From contig NZ_CP081485.1 of the NCBI RefSeq assembly GCF_023617305.1, positions 393,501-457,500 on the forward strand: DNA of 64,000 nt, read 5' to 3'. Origin of the DNA: Methanobrevibacter sp. TLL-48-HuF1. GTDB taxonomy: Archaea; Methanobacteriota; Methanobacteria; Methanobacteriales; Methanobacteriaceae. The notes beneath the pieces were generated by a model. It did not search any database. It saw only the letters and a program-made list of their open reading frames with translations, and was not told the origin of the DNA. The stretch's first letter is position 1, and each line of letters starts with the position of its first letter. Position numbers and translations under genes: made by a program. Shown here piece by piece: positions 1 through 9,100 of the stretch.

Positions 1-1374
1 TACATTGCCTTTGCAAAAATCGAAGGTGTTGATTTTACCGGTGATAAACTTAAATATATTATGGATTTTCAGGAAAACCTTCACTGGGTAATCGGAAGGG
101 ACAGGAAAAAAGTAGCTATTGGTATTCACAATGCAGATGTTGTATCCCAGCCATTCCATTATATAGCTACTCCTAAAGCTGAAAATGCATTTGTTGCTCT
201 TGAAAAAGATACTCCAATGACTCCTGAAGAAATATTAACCCAGCATGAAAAAGGAGTTGCCTATGCTCATCTTCTTGAAGATTTTGATAAATATCCTTTA
301 ATTTTAGACAAGGATAATCAGGTACTTTCCATGCCTCCAATCATTAATGGAGAACTTACAAAAATTGATGAAAATGTAAAAAACATTATTGTAGATGTAA
401 CTGGAACTGATGAACGTGCAGTTAATCAGTGTTTAAACATTATCTGCAGTTCATTTGCAGAAGTCGGCGGAAAAATAAAAAGTATGGAAATTAAATACGA
501 GGATAAAATCATAACTACTCCTGATTTAACTCCTCAGGTAAAAAATGTCCATGTTGATGTAGCTAACAGTTTAATTGGCGGAACTGACTTAAATGCTGAA
601 GATATACAACAGCTATTATCTCAAGCACGTTTTGACTCAGAAATATTAAATGACAATGAATTGAAAGTTTATATTCCATCTTACAGAATAGATATTCTTC
701 ACGAAGTGGATATTGTTGAAAACATTGCTGTACAATACAGAATTAATGATGTTGAAGCTAAACTTCCAGACATTTCAACAATAGCTTACGAACATGACTG
801 GTTCAGATCAGAATCAATTATGAGAGAAGTTATGATCGGATTAGGATTTCAGGAAATTATGAGTTTAATGCTTACTAATGAAGATGCACACTTCACTAAA
901 ATGAAACAAAAAGAAATCGACCATGTTCAGGTAGCAAGACCGATTACAATTGACAGAACCATGATTCGTACAAGCTTAATCAACAGTTTAATGGAATTCT
1001 TAGAAGACAATAAACACGAAGATTTACCTCAAAAGATATTCGAAATAGGTGATGTCTTATATATGGATGAAACCCAAGAAACCAAAGTAAGAGCTTCTAA
1101 AAAACTAGCTGGATTAATCTGCCACTCAAGTGCAAACTTTACTGAAATCAAATCTGTTGTAACCAGCTTACTTCAAAACTTAGGTTATTCCATGGAAATC
1201 AGTGACAGCGACAATTCCAGTTTTATAGCTGGAAGAGTAAGTGATGTAAAAGGAACTTCAGCTAATGGAAATGTATCCGGTTTCTTTGGTGAATTCTCCC
1301 CTGAAGTAATCACTAACTTTACTCTAGATTATCCGGTAATCGGATTTGAAATTGAATTTAACCCACAGGAATAA
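1..1374 (+). CDS. pheT: Phenylalanyl-tRNA synthetase beta subunit, 5' truncated by window edge
   Basis: The frame is open from base 1, so the gene begins upstream of the window; the first in-frame ATG (61) is internal. The protein is the archaeal-type PheRS beta chain, which joins PheS to charge tRNA-Phe. Visible are the B5-like region (about 'VDVANSLIGGTDLNAEDIQ') followed by 'VYIPSYRIDILHEVDIVENIA', a hallmark of the B5 domain, and then a catalytic-like domain with 'RTSLINSLMEFL' and 'KIFEIGDV'. It ends in 'VIGFEIEF', the usual archaeal/eukaryal C-terminus; the bacterial anticodon-binding extension is absent. A T-rich stretch after the stop is a likely terminator. Confidence 0.95.
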   Translation, partial: YIAFAKIEGVDFTGDKLKYIMDFQENLHWVIGRDRKKVAIGIHNADVVSQPFHYIATPKAENAFVALEKDTPMTPEEILTQHEKGVAYAHLLEDFDKYPLILDKDNQVLSMPPIINGELTKIDENVKNIIVDVTGTDERAVNQCLNIICSSFAEVGGKIKSMEIKYEDKIITTPDLTPQVKNVHVDVANSLIGGTDLNAEDIQQLLSQARFDSEILNDNELKVYIPSYRIDILHEVDIVENIAVQYRINDVEAKLPDISTIAYEHDWFRSESIMREVMIGLGFQEIMSLMLTNEDAHFTKMKQKEIDHVQVARPITIDRTMIRTSLINSLMEFLEDNKHEDLPQKIFEIGDVLYMDETQETKVRASKKLAGLICHSSANFTEIKSVVTSLLQNLGYSMEISDSDNSSFIAGRVSDVKGTSANGNVSGFFGEFSPEVITNFTLDYPVIGFEIEFNPQE

Positions 1375-1385
1375 TTCAATTTTCT

Positions 1386-1412
1386 AATTTCTCTTTTTTT
1401 AATTTTATTTTA
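1386..1412 (+). terminator. T-rich terminator after pheT
   Basis: The pheT stop is followed within 25 bases by CTCTTTTTTT and further T-rich sequence, as expected for archaeal intrinsic termination. No clear hairpin is visible. Confidence 0.4.
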
Positions 1413-1486
1413 TCAGAGGATTTAAAGATAAATCAATTTCATAAAGCAATTTTTCCAATTATTAGGCAATTTAGATAATTAGCCCG

Positions 1487-1669
1487 TTAATACCACAGTT
1501 TTTTCATTTGAACATCAATTTCAGAGTAATTTACATCAGGATTATTTTGAGAAGAATTGTTAACTGAAATGTTTTGTGAATCTTCACCATGTTGTGGCAT
1601 TTGTTCAGCAGCTATCAAAACACCGCCAACAGCTATAATTACAATTAAAAATAAAACCCATTTATTCAT
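1487..1669 (-). CDS. Small single-pass membrane protein, 60 aa
   Basis: Unrecognised small protein. Residues 3-20 form one hydrophobic segment (LFLIVIIAVGGVLIA), followed by a polar Asn/Ser/Gln-rich tail of about 40 residues that would lie outside the membrane. The ATG lies two bases after the stop of the upstream YjbQ-family gene and the GGAG overlapping that gene's last codons can serve as its ribosome binding site, so the two are probably translated together. No cysteine lipobox is present, so a membrane anchor or uncleaved signal is more likely than a lipoprotein. Function cannot be assigned. Confidence 0.6.
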   Translation of the reverse strand: MNKWVLFLIVIIAVGGVLIAAEQMPQHGEDSQNISVNNSSQNNPDVNYSEIDVQMKKLWY

Positions 1670-1671
1670 AG

Positions 1672-2085
1672 TTATTCTCCAATTAAAGTTATGTTAACTA
1701 TCCTATTATGTCTTGGTCCATCTAATTCTATAAAAAATACTGATTGCCAAGTTCCTAAATTTAATTTATTGTTATATATTGGAACAGACTCACTAGAAGA
1801 AAGTAAAAATGATTTTAAATGAGCTTTAGCATTATTATCAATATTATCATGTTTATAACTAAATTTATTAGAAATTATATTGGATAATGCAAATTCCAAA
1901 TCTTCAAGTAGGCCTTCCTCATTTTCATTTACGCAAATAGCTGATGTAGAATGTTTAGAAAATAAATTTACAATTCCATTGCTGACCTTGGAATTAGTTA
2001 TTATTTCATTAATTTTAGATGTTATGTCAATAATTTCAAAAGTCTTATTTGTATCTAAATTAATCTCAATATTTTCAATTAGCAT
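1672..2085 (-). CDS. YjbQ-family (UPF0047) protein
   Basis: A 137-residue protein of the YjbQ/UPF0047 family. Members can show thiamine-phosphate synthase activity in vitro, but their cellular role is unsettled. Family signatures are 'SKHSTSAICVNENEEGLLEDL' near residues 43-63, 'AHLKSFLLSSSESVPI' near 88-103, 'LGTWQSVFFIELDGPR' near 110-125, and the C-terminal R-x-V-x-I strand. Histidines of the 'KHSTS' and 'AHLKS' motifs are the presumed metal ligands. It starts the two-gene unit with the downstream 60-residue membrane protein. A decayed copy of its first about 15 codons and its upstream sequence lies at 4014-4092. Confidence 0.88.
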   Translation of the reverse strand: MLIENIEINLDTNKTFEIIDITSKINEIITNSKVSNGIVNLFSKHSTSAICVNENEEGLLEDLEFALSNIISNKFSYKHDNIDNNAKAHLKSFLLSSSESVPIYNNKLNLGTWQSVFFIELDGPRHNRIVNITLIGE

Positions 2086-2130
2086 TATAAAAATATTATA
2101 TGAAACTAGTATTTAAAAATTAAAAAACAA
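2045..2130. repeat. Imperfect direct repeat, copy A: yjbQ 5' end plus upstream sequence
   Basis: This segment covers the first codons of the YjbQ-family gene and about 45 bases upstream. It aligns to 4014-4092 with roughly 85% identity by eye and a gap of a few bases at the start codon. The copies share TTATTTGTAT and TATTTAAAAATTAAAAAA exactly. The ATPase gene 2411-3865 lies between them. Confidence 0.7.
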
Positions 2131-2410
2131 ATCAATACAGTGAAACTTAAATAGTTTTTTAATTTTTTGGCTTTGCAGACTTATTCTTGAGTTAGTAATT
2201 TATTTTCAAAGCAGAAAAAATCTTTCAGATTTTGGTTTTGAAAAATCAATGCTAAAAAAAATAAAGAAATAAACAAAGATATCATTCTAATCATCATTTT
2301 AAGTATTTTTCTCCATTCAATCAACTTACTATTTATTTTCATTAAAGACTTTTGCAAATATAAGTTATTATATGACGTATTCAGTAATTACTCAAAAACT
2401 CTCCCCCCAA
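2086..2410. other. Gene-free spacer between yjbQ and the ATPase gene
   Basis: The first 45 bases are part of repeat copy A and hold the presumed promoter of the minus-strand YjbQ gene (TTATATAATA-like sequence near 2095). The remaining about 280 bases are AT-rich. No reading frame, RNA gene or hairpin of note was recognised. Confidence 0.6.
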
Positions 2411-3865
2411 TTACATAAACGCAAATGTTTCAGGAGGTAAATAAATAATATTGTCCTCTTTGACAATATTTGATTTGGTATTTGAAATAATTATACCGTG
2501 AGGAGAATTATATGTACTAATAGCACGTTTAATTTGACTTTTATCCTTTTTACCACAGCTTACTTCAATTGGAATAGGTTTTTCTAATCCTCTTTGAACA
2601 ATAAAGTCAACATTTTTCCCACTACTTTTTTTATTGCTGTCATCATAGTATATTTTATAATTTATGTGATTTTTATTATCCAAATCATGGAAACTTGAAG
2701 CTACATAAGTTTCAAGCAGTTTTCCCATATATGCTGTTTCATCCTCAAAGGTAGCATTGCCTATATTTAATATAAGATTATGTTTTAAACTTGATGTTGC
2801 AAAAAAATATTCATAAGGTTTTGTTGTTCGTTTTACTGATGAAGTAAAGGGTTCAATATGAAATATTAATTGTGTTTTTTCAAGAATATTTAATACTTTA
2901 GTGACTAAAGCAATCTTGGCATCAAAATGATTTGAAAGAGAACCTTTTGAAACTTCACCAGGATTTTGAAAAGCAAAAAAATTCAAAATCTGAAAAGCAA
3001 GATATTGTGTATCATTATTTATACCTTCAATATTGGCCATATCCGTTGTAACAACTTTATCCACCATATCAACAATTTTTTTAGTTATATCATTAGTATT
3101 TTGATAAAATGAAGATGGAAAACCTCCAAATTCTAAGAAATTCTTCAATTCATACATATCATAGTTTGAAAAACTTGAATATATATTAATTATTCTTCTT
3201 TCTAAATCGGCAATATTTTGCACATTTCCGTCAAAAATCATTTGAATTAATGACTCTGAAATATCATTTTTAAAATTTCCATATTTTAATTTTAAATGTT
3301 CTGAATATGTTAACGGGTAAATTGGAATATTTAATAATCTCCTTGCAGCATCAGGATTATAAGAAAGTTTTAGTGCAGATGATCCACTGAAAATCATAAA
3401 AATATTTTTAGTGCCGTCAAATATTAATTTTCCATTTAACGCCCATTCTTTATCATACTGTGCTTCATCAATTAAAAGGAATACCGGTTTAGATAATGTT
3501 TCAATTATTGAATTATGATATGTTTCCAAATAGGAATTAACAACATTAAAAATATCAGCATTACCTATTTTTTTTAATCGGTCACAGGAAAAATACAAAA
3601 TATTTTCAGGAGATATCCCTTTTTCTTTTAGAAGATATTCATATACCTGAAATAGCAGAGTTGTTTTTCCAACATCACGCACCCCAGGTAAAACAATAAA
3701 ACGATTTATATCTTCCCCTTCAAGAAAATTATCAATATATTTTATAATATTATCATAATCAGAACGTTTGTTAAATTTTTTATCTTTGTATGTTAACTCC
3801 TGATTTAATTTCATAGGTACTGACAATATTTGATTTCTAATATATTTATTTTGCAATTCGTTCAT
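2411..3865 (-). CDS. AAA ATPase with DUF4143-like C-terminus
   Basis: A 484-residue member of the archaeal/bacterial ATPases whose C-terminus resembles DUF4143. Walker A is 'GVRDVGKTTLLF' near residue 61, Walker B is 'VFLLIDEAQY', and 'FSGSSALKLS...ARRLLNIPIYPLTYSEHL' is the characteristic sensor/linker region of the family. The C-terminal part has 'VDFIV...KPIPIEVSCG', which looks like a restriction-endonuclease-like fold (D...E-x-S/K). Such proteins are frequent accessory genes in methanogens; their function is mostly unknown, and roles in toxin-antitoxin-like or mobile-element systems have been suggested. A strong GAGGGGG ribosome binding site precedes the ATG. Flanking partial repeats suggest insertion of the gene beside yjbQ. 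Confidence 0.85.
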   Translation of the reverse strand: MNELQNKYIRNQILSVPMKLNQELTYKDKKFNKRSDYDNIIKYIDNFLEGEDINRFIVLPGVRDVGKTTLLFQVYEYLLKEKGISPENILYFSCDRLKKIGNADIFNVVNSYLETYHNSIIETLSKPVFLLIDEAQYDKEWALNGKLIFDGTKNIFMIFSGSSALKLSYNPDAARRLLNIPIYPLTYSEHLKLKYGNFKNDISESLIQMIFDGNVQNIADLERRIINIYSSFSNYDMYELKNFLEFGGFPSSFYQNTNDITKKIVDMVDKVVTTDMANIEGINNDTQYLAFQILNFFAFQNPGEVSKGSLSNHFDAKIALVTKVLNILEKTQLIFHIEPFTSSVKRTTKPYEYFFATSSLKHNLILNIGNATFEDETAYMGKLLETYVASSFHDLDNKNHINYKIYYDDSNKKSSGKNVDFIVQRGLEKPIPIEVSCGKKDKSQIKRAISTYNSPHGIIISNTKSNIVKEDNIIYLPPETFAFM

Positions 3866-3907
3866 TGTTTTGCCCCCTCAAAATAATAATTATTATCATA
3901 TATAGTC

Positions 3908-3959
3908 ATAGTTATTTATATATACTACTATTTTTAACAGTTATAGTTATTTATATATA
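3908..3959 (-). promoter_or_regulatory. Promoter region of the ATPase gene with a 17-bp direct repeat
   Basis: ATAGTTATTTATATATA occurs exactly twice, at 3908-3924 and 3943-3959, spaced 35 bases. Read on the minus strand each copy contains TATATATAAATA, a good archaeal TATA element, 45-95 bases upstream of the ATPase ATG. The repeat may mean two start sites or a repeated regulator site; this is inference. Confidence 0.45.
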
Positions 3960-4013
3960 ACTAACCTTTTAATCACCATAGTTTTAAAATTTAACTTTAC
4001 ATCTTCATTTAGT

Positions 4014-4092
4014 TTATTTGTATCCAAATTAAACCTAATATTTCCAATTATGAAAATATTATATAAAACAAGTATTTAAAAATTAAAAAAAG
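4014..4092 (-). pseudogene. Decayed copy of the yjbQ 5' end (repeat copy B)
   Basis: On the minus strand this stretch would encode 'NIRFNLDTNK', matching 'NIEINLDTNK' at residues 5-14 of the YjbQ protein, but the start codon region is deleted and the frame then diverges. The upstream non-coding part (TATTTAAAAATTAAAAAA) is also copied. It is a fragment, not a gene, and it sits on the far side of the ATPase gene from the intact yjbQ. Confidence 0.6.
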
Positions 4093-4112
4093 AAAAATGA
4101 AAAAAATGTTTA

Positions 4113-5939
4113 TCACATTTTATTTTTACGTTTATATCCTATTACAAATAAAACCAATAAAGCAATTACTGCAAGAATAATAACTCCAGAACTGTTCTGA
4201 ATTGCTTTAGCTATTTTATTTGGAGATACTAACTCATAAGATTTTCCTTCTTTTGATGAACCGTCATCACTTGGAGAATCACTGCTGCTTGAAGATTTTG
4301 CTGAACTCTGATCTCCGTTAGCCATAGCCTCTTTACCGCTTAAAGATTCATATTTCTGATAGTAATCAGAACTATTTGTTCCAAGGTACTGTGAAAATTC
4401 ATCAGAGTTTTTCACATTTGCAGAACCGCTGTCGCCAGAAGAAGTTGAACCATCACTAATTACTGAAGAATTGGTATTTCCACCAGAAGCATCTCCAGAA
4501 CCAGAATTATCACCAGTTTTATCACCTGAATTATCACCATCAGTATCAGAAGGTTTGCCGTCAGATCCTGTGTTATCTTTATTACCAGAATCAGAACTTC
4601 CGGAATCATCCTTTTTATTATAGGAAGTTACTTTCTGTTTTATTTTTTTAACTTCCTGATTATGTTCTCCGCCAACCTGAATTTCAACCTGATGGTCAAC
4701 ATTAGGATCTGCTTTAATTACTGCTTTACCATTCTCCAAAGTTGCAGTATACATATTACCGTCAACTTCAACCTGAACTGAAACAGTTCCGGCTTCTTTT
4801 ACTGGTGTATCTCCTTCAACCATTTGAATTCCTATACCATTAGGTAAAGATATTGCATTTAATCTTAGGATTTTTGCAAGCAATAACGGACAGACAAATG
4901 TATTTTCAGGGTCGTCAGAATTGAAAAAATTCGGACCTAATGTAATCATATTTTGTAAAGGATTGTTTTTAGCCTGAAAGTTTTCATTATGTGCAAATGA
5001 ATTATAGGACACATAAACTCCATTATTAGCTACTGCACGATATGAATCCCCAAATAAAAGACCATTACCAGATTCAAAACCACCTAATTCACAGTTGGGG
5101 TTTTGAATATTGTGGATAAGAGTATTTGCTTTAATTTCATCTCCCCATGACTGACAATTTATATAAATACCATTTGTATTGTAATTAAGGAAATTATGAG
5201 TATAGGAATTGTTAAAAGATTTGCCGTATAATGAAATTCCGTTAAAACTATTATTGCAGCAATAATTTGAAGTTATATTGGAATTATCAATATCATAAAT
5301 CTCAATTCCTGATCTGCCATTGAACATCATTGTGTTATTGGCTACATAACAACTGGAAACATTTTTAAGCTGAAGCCCGTTTTCCTGGGCATTATTTAAA
5401 ACATTTCCAAATAAAGTTACATTCTTTGAGTTTTTAACCAAAACATTATTTCCGGCATCAACAATAGAATTTTCCCTAATAATAGTATTGTCCGAATTAT
5501 CAACAATAACTCCATAATCTGATGATGCAGCTACAATATTAAATCCGGATAAGACACTGCCTGCACTATTTTTTGTGAAATAAAATCCAAAAGTTTTATC
5601 AATATTTAACTCCTGAGCTTTATTGGACAGCTCTCCAGATGTATAAACCGTACTGTTAACATTAGAGACAATATTTACTTTTTTGTCAACAACTAATGAA
5701 ATCCCCTTATATTCCTTGCTAACAAAATTAAAGGTATCTCCCTGTCCAGCATTATCCAACATTGATTGAATGTCATCATTGGATAAGTCGGAAGAAACAT
5801 CATAGATAGTAGTTCCCATAACAATGTCATCATTACTGTATTGTAATTCATCAGCTCCGTAGACAGATGAAACTAGGATTAAACCTAAAAGACATATGAT
5901 AAAAAGATTTAACAATTTTTTATATTTCTTTTCAACCAT
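4113..5939 (-). CDS. Secreted beta-helix surface protein with C-terminal anchor (adhesin-like)
   Basis: A 608-residue exported protein. Residues 1-29 are a signal peptide (KK then LLNLFIICLLGLILVSS, cleavage near VYG-AD). Residues about 60-340 form a right-handed parallel beta-helix of NosD/pectate-lyase type, with repeated N-x-(I/V) rungs such as 'NSNITSNYCCNNSFNGISL'. A short Ig-like strand region at 375-430 leads into a Ser/Gly/Asp-rich spacer (about 440-575). A transmembrane helix (VIILAVIALLVLFVIGY) and the basic tail KRKNKM anchor it, so the helix domain is held above the cell surface. It belongs to the adhesin-like protein class expanded in gut Methanobrevibacter; ligand unknown. It is divergent from the next surface protein. 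Confidence 0.85.
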   Translation of the reverse strand: MVEKKYKKLLNLFIICLLGLILVSSVYGADELQYSNDDIVMGTTIYDVSSDLSNDDIQSMLDNAGQGDTFNFVSKEYKGISLVVDKKVNIVSNVNSTVYTSGELSNKAQELNIDKTFGFYFTKNSAGSVLSGFNIVAASSDYGVIVDNSDNTIIRENSIVDAGNNVLVKNSKNVTLFGNVLNNAQENGLQLKNVSSCYVANNTMMFNGRSGIEIYDIDNSNITSNYCCNNSFNGISLYGKSFNNSYTHNFLNYNTNGIYINCQSWGDEIKANTLIHNIQNPNCELGGFESGNGLLFGDSYRAVANNGVYVSYNSFAHNENFQAKNNPLQNMITLGPNFFNSDDPENTFVCPLLLAKILRLNAISLPNGIGIQMVEGDTPVKEAGTVSVQVEVDGNMYTATLENGKAVIKADPNVDHQVEIQVGGEHNQEVKKIKQKVTSYNKKDDSGSSDSGNKDNTGSDGKPSDTDGDNSGDKTGDNSGSGDASGGNTNSSVISDGSTSSGDSGSANVKNSDEFSQYLGTNSSDYYQKYESLSGKEAMANGDQSSAKSSSSSDSPSDDGSSKEGKSYELVSPNKIAKAIQNSSGVIILAVIALLVLFVIGYKRKNKM

Positions 5940-6140
5940 GTCAATCCACCATCAACATACATTATAAATCAATAATTATATTGATTAAAATTGTATATGA
6001 AAATCAAAGCATATAAATATTTTCAATAATTTAAAACACTATAAATCAGATTAAATGAAAAAATAACCATTTTTAAAGTAAATATAATTAAAATTCAAAT
6101 CGAAATATTTATCATATCACCAAACAAAGGATATACCATT

Positions 6141-6157
6141 AAATACATAACGTATTT
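6141..6157. promoter_or_regulatory. Inverted repeat upstream of the 1049-aa surface protein
   Basis: AAATAC-ATAAC-GTATTT is a 6-5-6 inverted repeat ending about 25 bases before the start codon. It lies where the transcript would start and could be an operator or leader element. Regulator unknown. Confidence 0.3.
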
Positions 6158-6181
6158 AATATCATTAAATGAGGTAGAATA

Positions 6182-9100
6182 ATGAATAAAAAAGGATTGA
6201 TATTATCCATATTCTTAGCATTCATTGTTATTTTATCTTCAGGCTCTGTTTTTGCAGAAGACATAAGTAATGCAACTTCTGACGACAGCGTTTCAAGTCC
6301 AATGACAAATAATGCAGTTTATGGGGAAGTAACAGCATCTTCCAATTATACTGTTCATACTGGTTCAAATAGTACAACTATTCAAAATACTATAAACAGT
6401 ATGCATGACGGAGATGTATTGAATTTTGAAAAAGGTGAATATAAAGACATTTGCATATATATTGATAAAAATATTACTGTAAACGGTAATGGTGCACAAT
6501 TAATTGGTTATCAAACACCAGGAATTAACAATACAAATATTCCAGACATTGTTAAAAACACAACAAAAACTGGCGGATATGGAATAACTAATTTTGCAAC
6601 TGTTTATATTCTTAAAACAGCAAATGTAAAACTTAACGGATTAACCATGGTTGGTTTAAACAGTACAACTTATTCTAATGTTGTACTTTATGCCTATCAA
6701 GCTAAAAATTTAGAAATACTTAATAATACTATAATAGGATCTTCATGGGGTATTTATTTACAAACTTGTGTAAATACTACAATAAATCAAAATACCATTA
6801 AAAATCAATCAACAACTGGTATTTTAAACTTTGGATCTGCAAAAAGTATAATAAAAAATAATAAAGTTACAAATGCTATAAATCATGGTATTGACGTAAG
6901 ACACGGAAGCGGACCAAATGTAACTGTATTCAACAACACAGTTATCGGTTCAAAAGAAGGAATATACCTTATGCATTCCGGAGGACACAATGTATATAAC
7001 AACACCATTATCAACTGTACCATCAGTTCAATAACCTGTTATGGTTCTTCTGATATTTATATATACAACAATACAATGTTCAAATCCAGAATGGGAGTAT
7101 TGTTAGGTTCCGGATTTTCAAATATCACCATTGGTGAAAATACCTATAAATTAGCTAATTTACCTTACCCGCCTACTTTTGTATATTATGTAGGAATTGC
7201 AGATTCTGCATATCAAAGTCCACAAAGTGTAAGTGGAACTTATAGTGATATCAGTACTTACTCTCCAGCATATACCAATAAAACTGACATTGAAACTCCT
7301 AAAGACATTGTAATTGATTATAGTGGAATATTAAAACCTACAGGAACTACATATACTGTTCCTGTCGGCACCACAAGTGAAAATATTCAAAAAATGATTG
7401 ATTCAATGAAAGAGGGTGACACTTTATCATTTGAAAAAAACGGAATTTATGAAAATATTTGTATTTATGTTGATAAAAACATTAAAATACTTGGAAACAA
7501 CGCAACATTAATCGGATATGAAACAAAAGGAGTTAATAACACCAATATTCCTTCAAAAGTATGGAAAAAAACCAATGAAGGAGGATACGGTTGTGTTTAC
7601 TTATCAGTATTATATTTATTCAATACTGATAATGCAGTTGTATCTGATTTAAACATCATTGGAAAAGCTCCAGGATATAATCCAAATACTGTTAGTACAA
7701 CCACTGACGAATATAAAACCACTTCCCTTTACTCAGAATCTAATAAAAACATAACAATTACCAATTGTGATGTTAAAGGATCTTCATGGGGTATTTTCTT
7801 ACAATACAATAAAAATGCTGTTATTACAAATAACAACATCCATGACCAATACACCACTGGATTAATAAACTTTGGATCAGCTAACAGCATTATTGCAAAT
7901 AACACAGTTACCAATGCTGTAAACCACGGTATTGACGTAAGACACGGAACCGGACCAAATGTAACTGTATTCAACAACACAGTTATCGGTTCAAAAGAAG
8001 GAATATACCTTATGCACTCTTCCGGACACAAAGTATACAATAACACTATTATTAAATGTACTTTAAGCTCCATAACTGCATACGGTTCAGGTAATGAAGC
8101 AATATTCAACAACACATTAACAGGAAGCAGAATAGGCATAATTGTTGGTGGTGGATACTACAATGTAACTATCAGTAATAATAATTACAATTTAGACAGA
8201 TTACCATTCCCTCCATCATTCCCATATTACATTGTTCAAGCAGATAATAAATACCAAGATGCTGACAAAGCACAAGGAACTTACTATGACTCTGCAAAAG
8301 AACCACAAGCAGTTATTATCGTTGATGATGTTACAATGTATTATAAAAATGGAACTAAATTACATATTAATTTAAAAGACAATAACGGATACAACTTAGC
8401 TAAAACCAATATTACAGTTACTATAAATGGTGTTTCTTACAACAAAACCACTGATGACAATGGTGTTGTTGAAATGAACATTTATTTAAGACCTGGAGTA
8501 TATACTGCAACAGTTGCTTATGCTGGAAATAAAACACTTGGAGCAAACTCTGTAGATACCAAAATTACTGTTTTATCAACTATAACTGGAAATAACATAA
8601 CTAAAATGTATCAAAATGGAACTCAATTCTTTGCTACATTTGTAAATGGCCAAGGAAAAATATTAGCTAATACAAATGTTACATTTAATATCCATGGTGT
8701 ATTCTACACTAAACAAACTGATGCTAACGGAACAGCTAAGATGAATATTATGTTAAGACCTGGTCATTATATTTTAACTGCATATAATCCTGTTAATGGT
8801 GATGAACAAGGATTCAGTATAGATGTTAAATCTTTAGTTGAAGCTAGTGATTTAACTAAATATTACTTAAATGCATCTAAATTCCAAGCAACAATTTATA
8901 ACAAAGACGGTTCTTTAGCAGTAGATAAAAATGTAACCTTTAACATAAACGGTGTTTTCTACACAAAAACCACTGATAAAAACGGTGTTGCAAGCTTAGG
9001 AATAGCTTTAAGACCTGGAAACTATACTATTACAACTATGGTTGACGGTTTGGATATTGGAAACAAAGTCACTGTATTACCGACTTTAGTAACTAAAGAT

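Noticed and set aside
3880..4110. Possible CRISPR or tandem-repeat array in the AT-rich spacer
   Set aside because: Only two copies of a 17-mer and one partial gene copy were found; there is no regular repeat-spacer pattern.
7729..8139. Minus-strand frame of 136 codons inside the large surface protein gene
   Set aside because: It lies wholly within a well-supported gene, has no ribosome binding site, and is explained by codon bias of the opposite strand.
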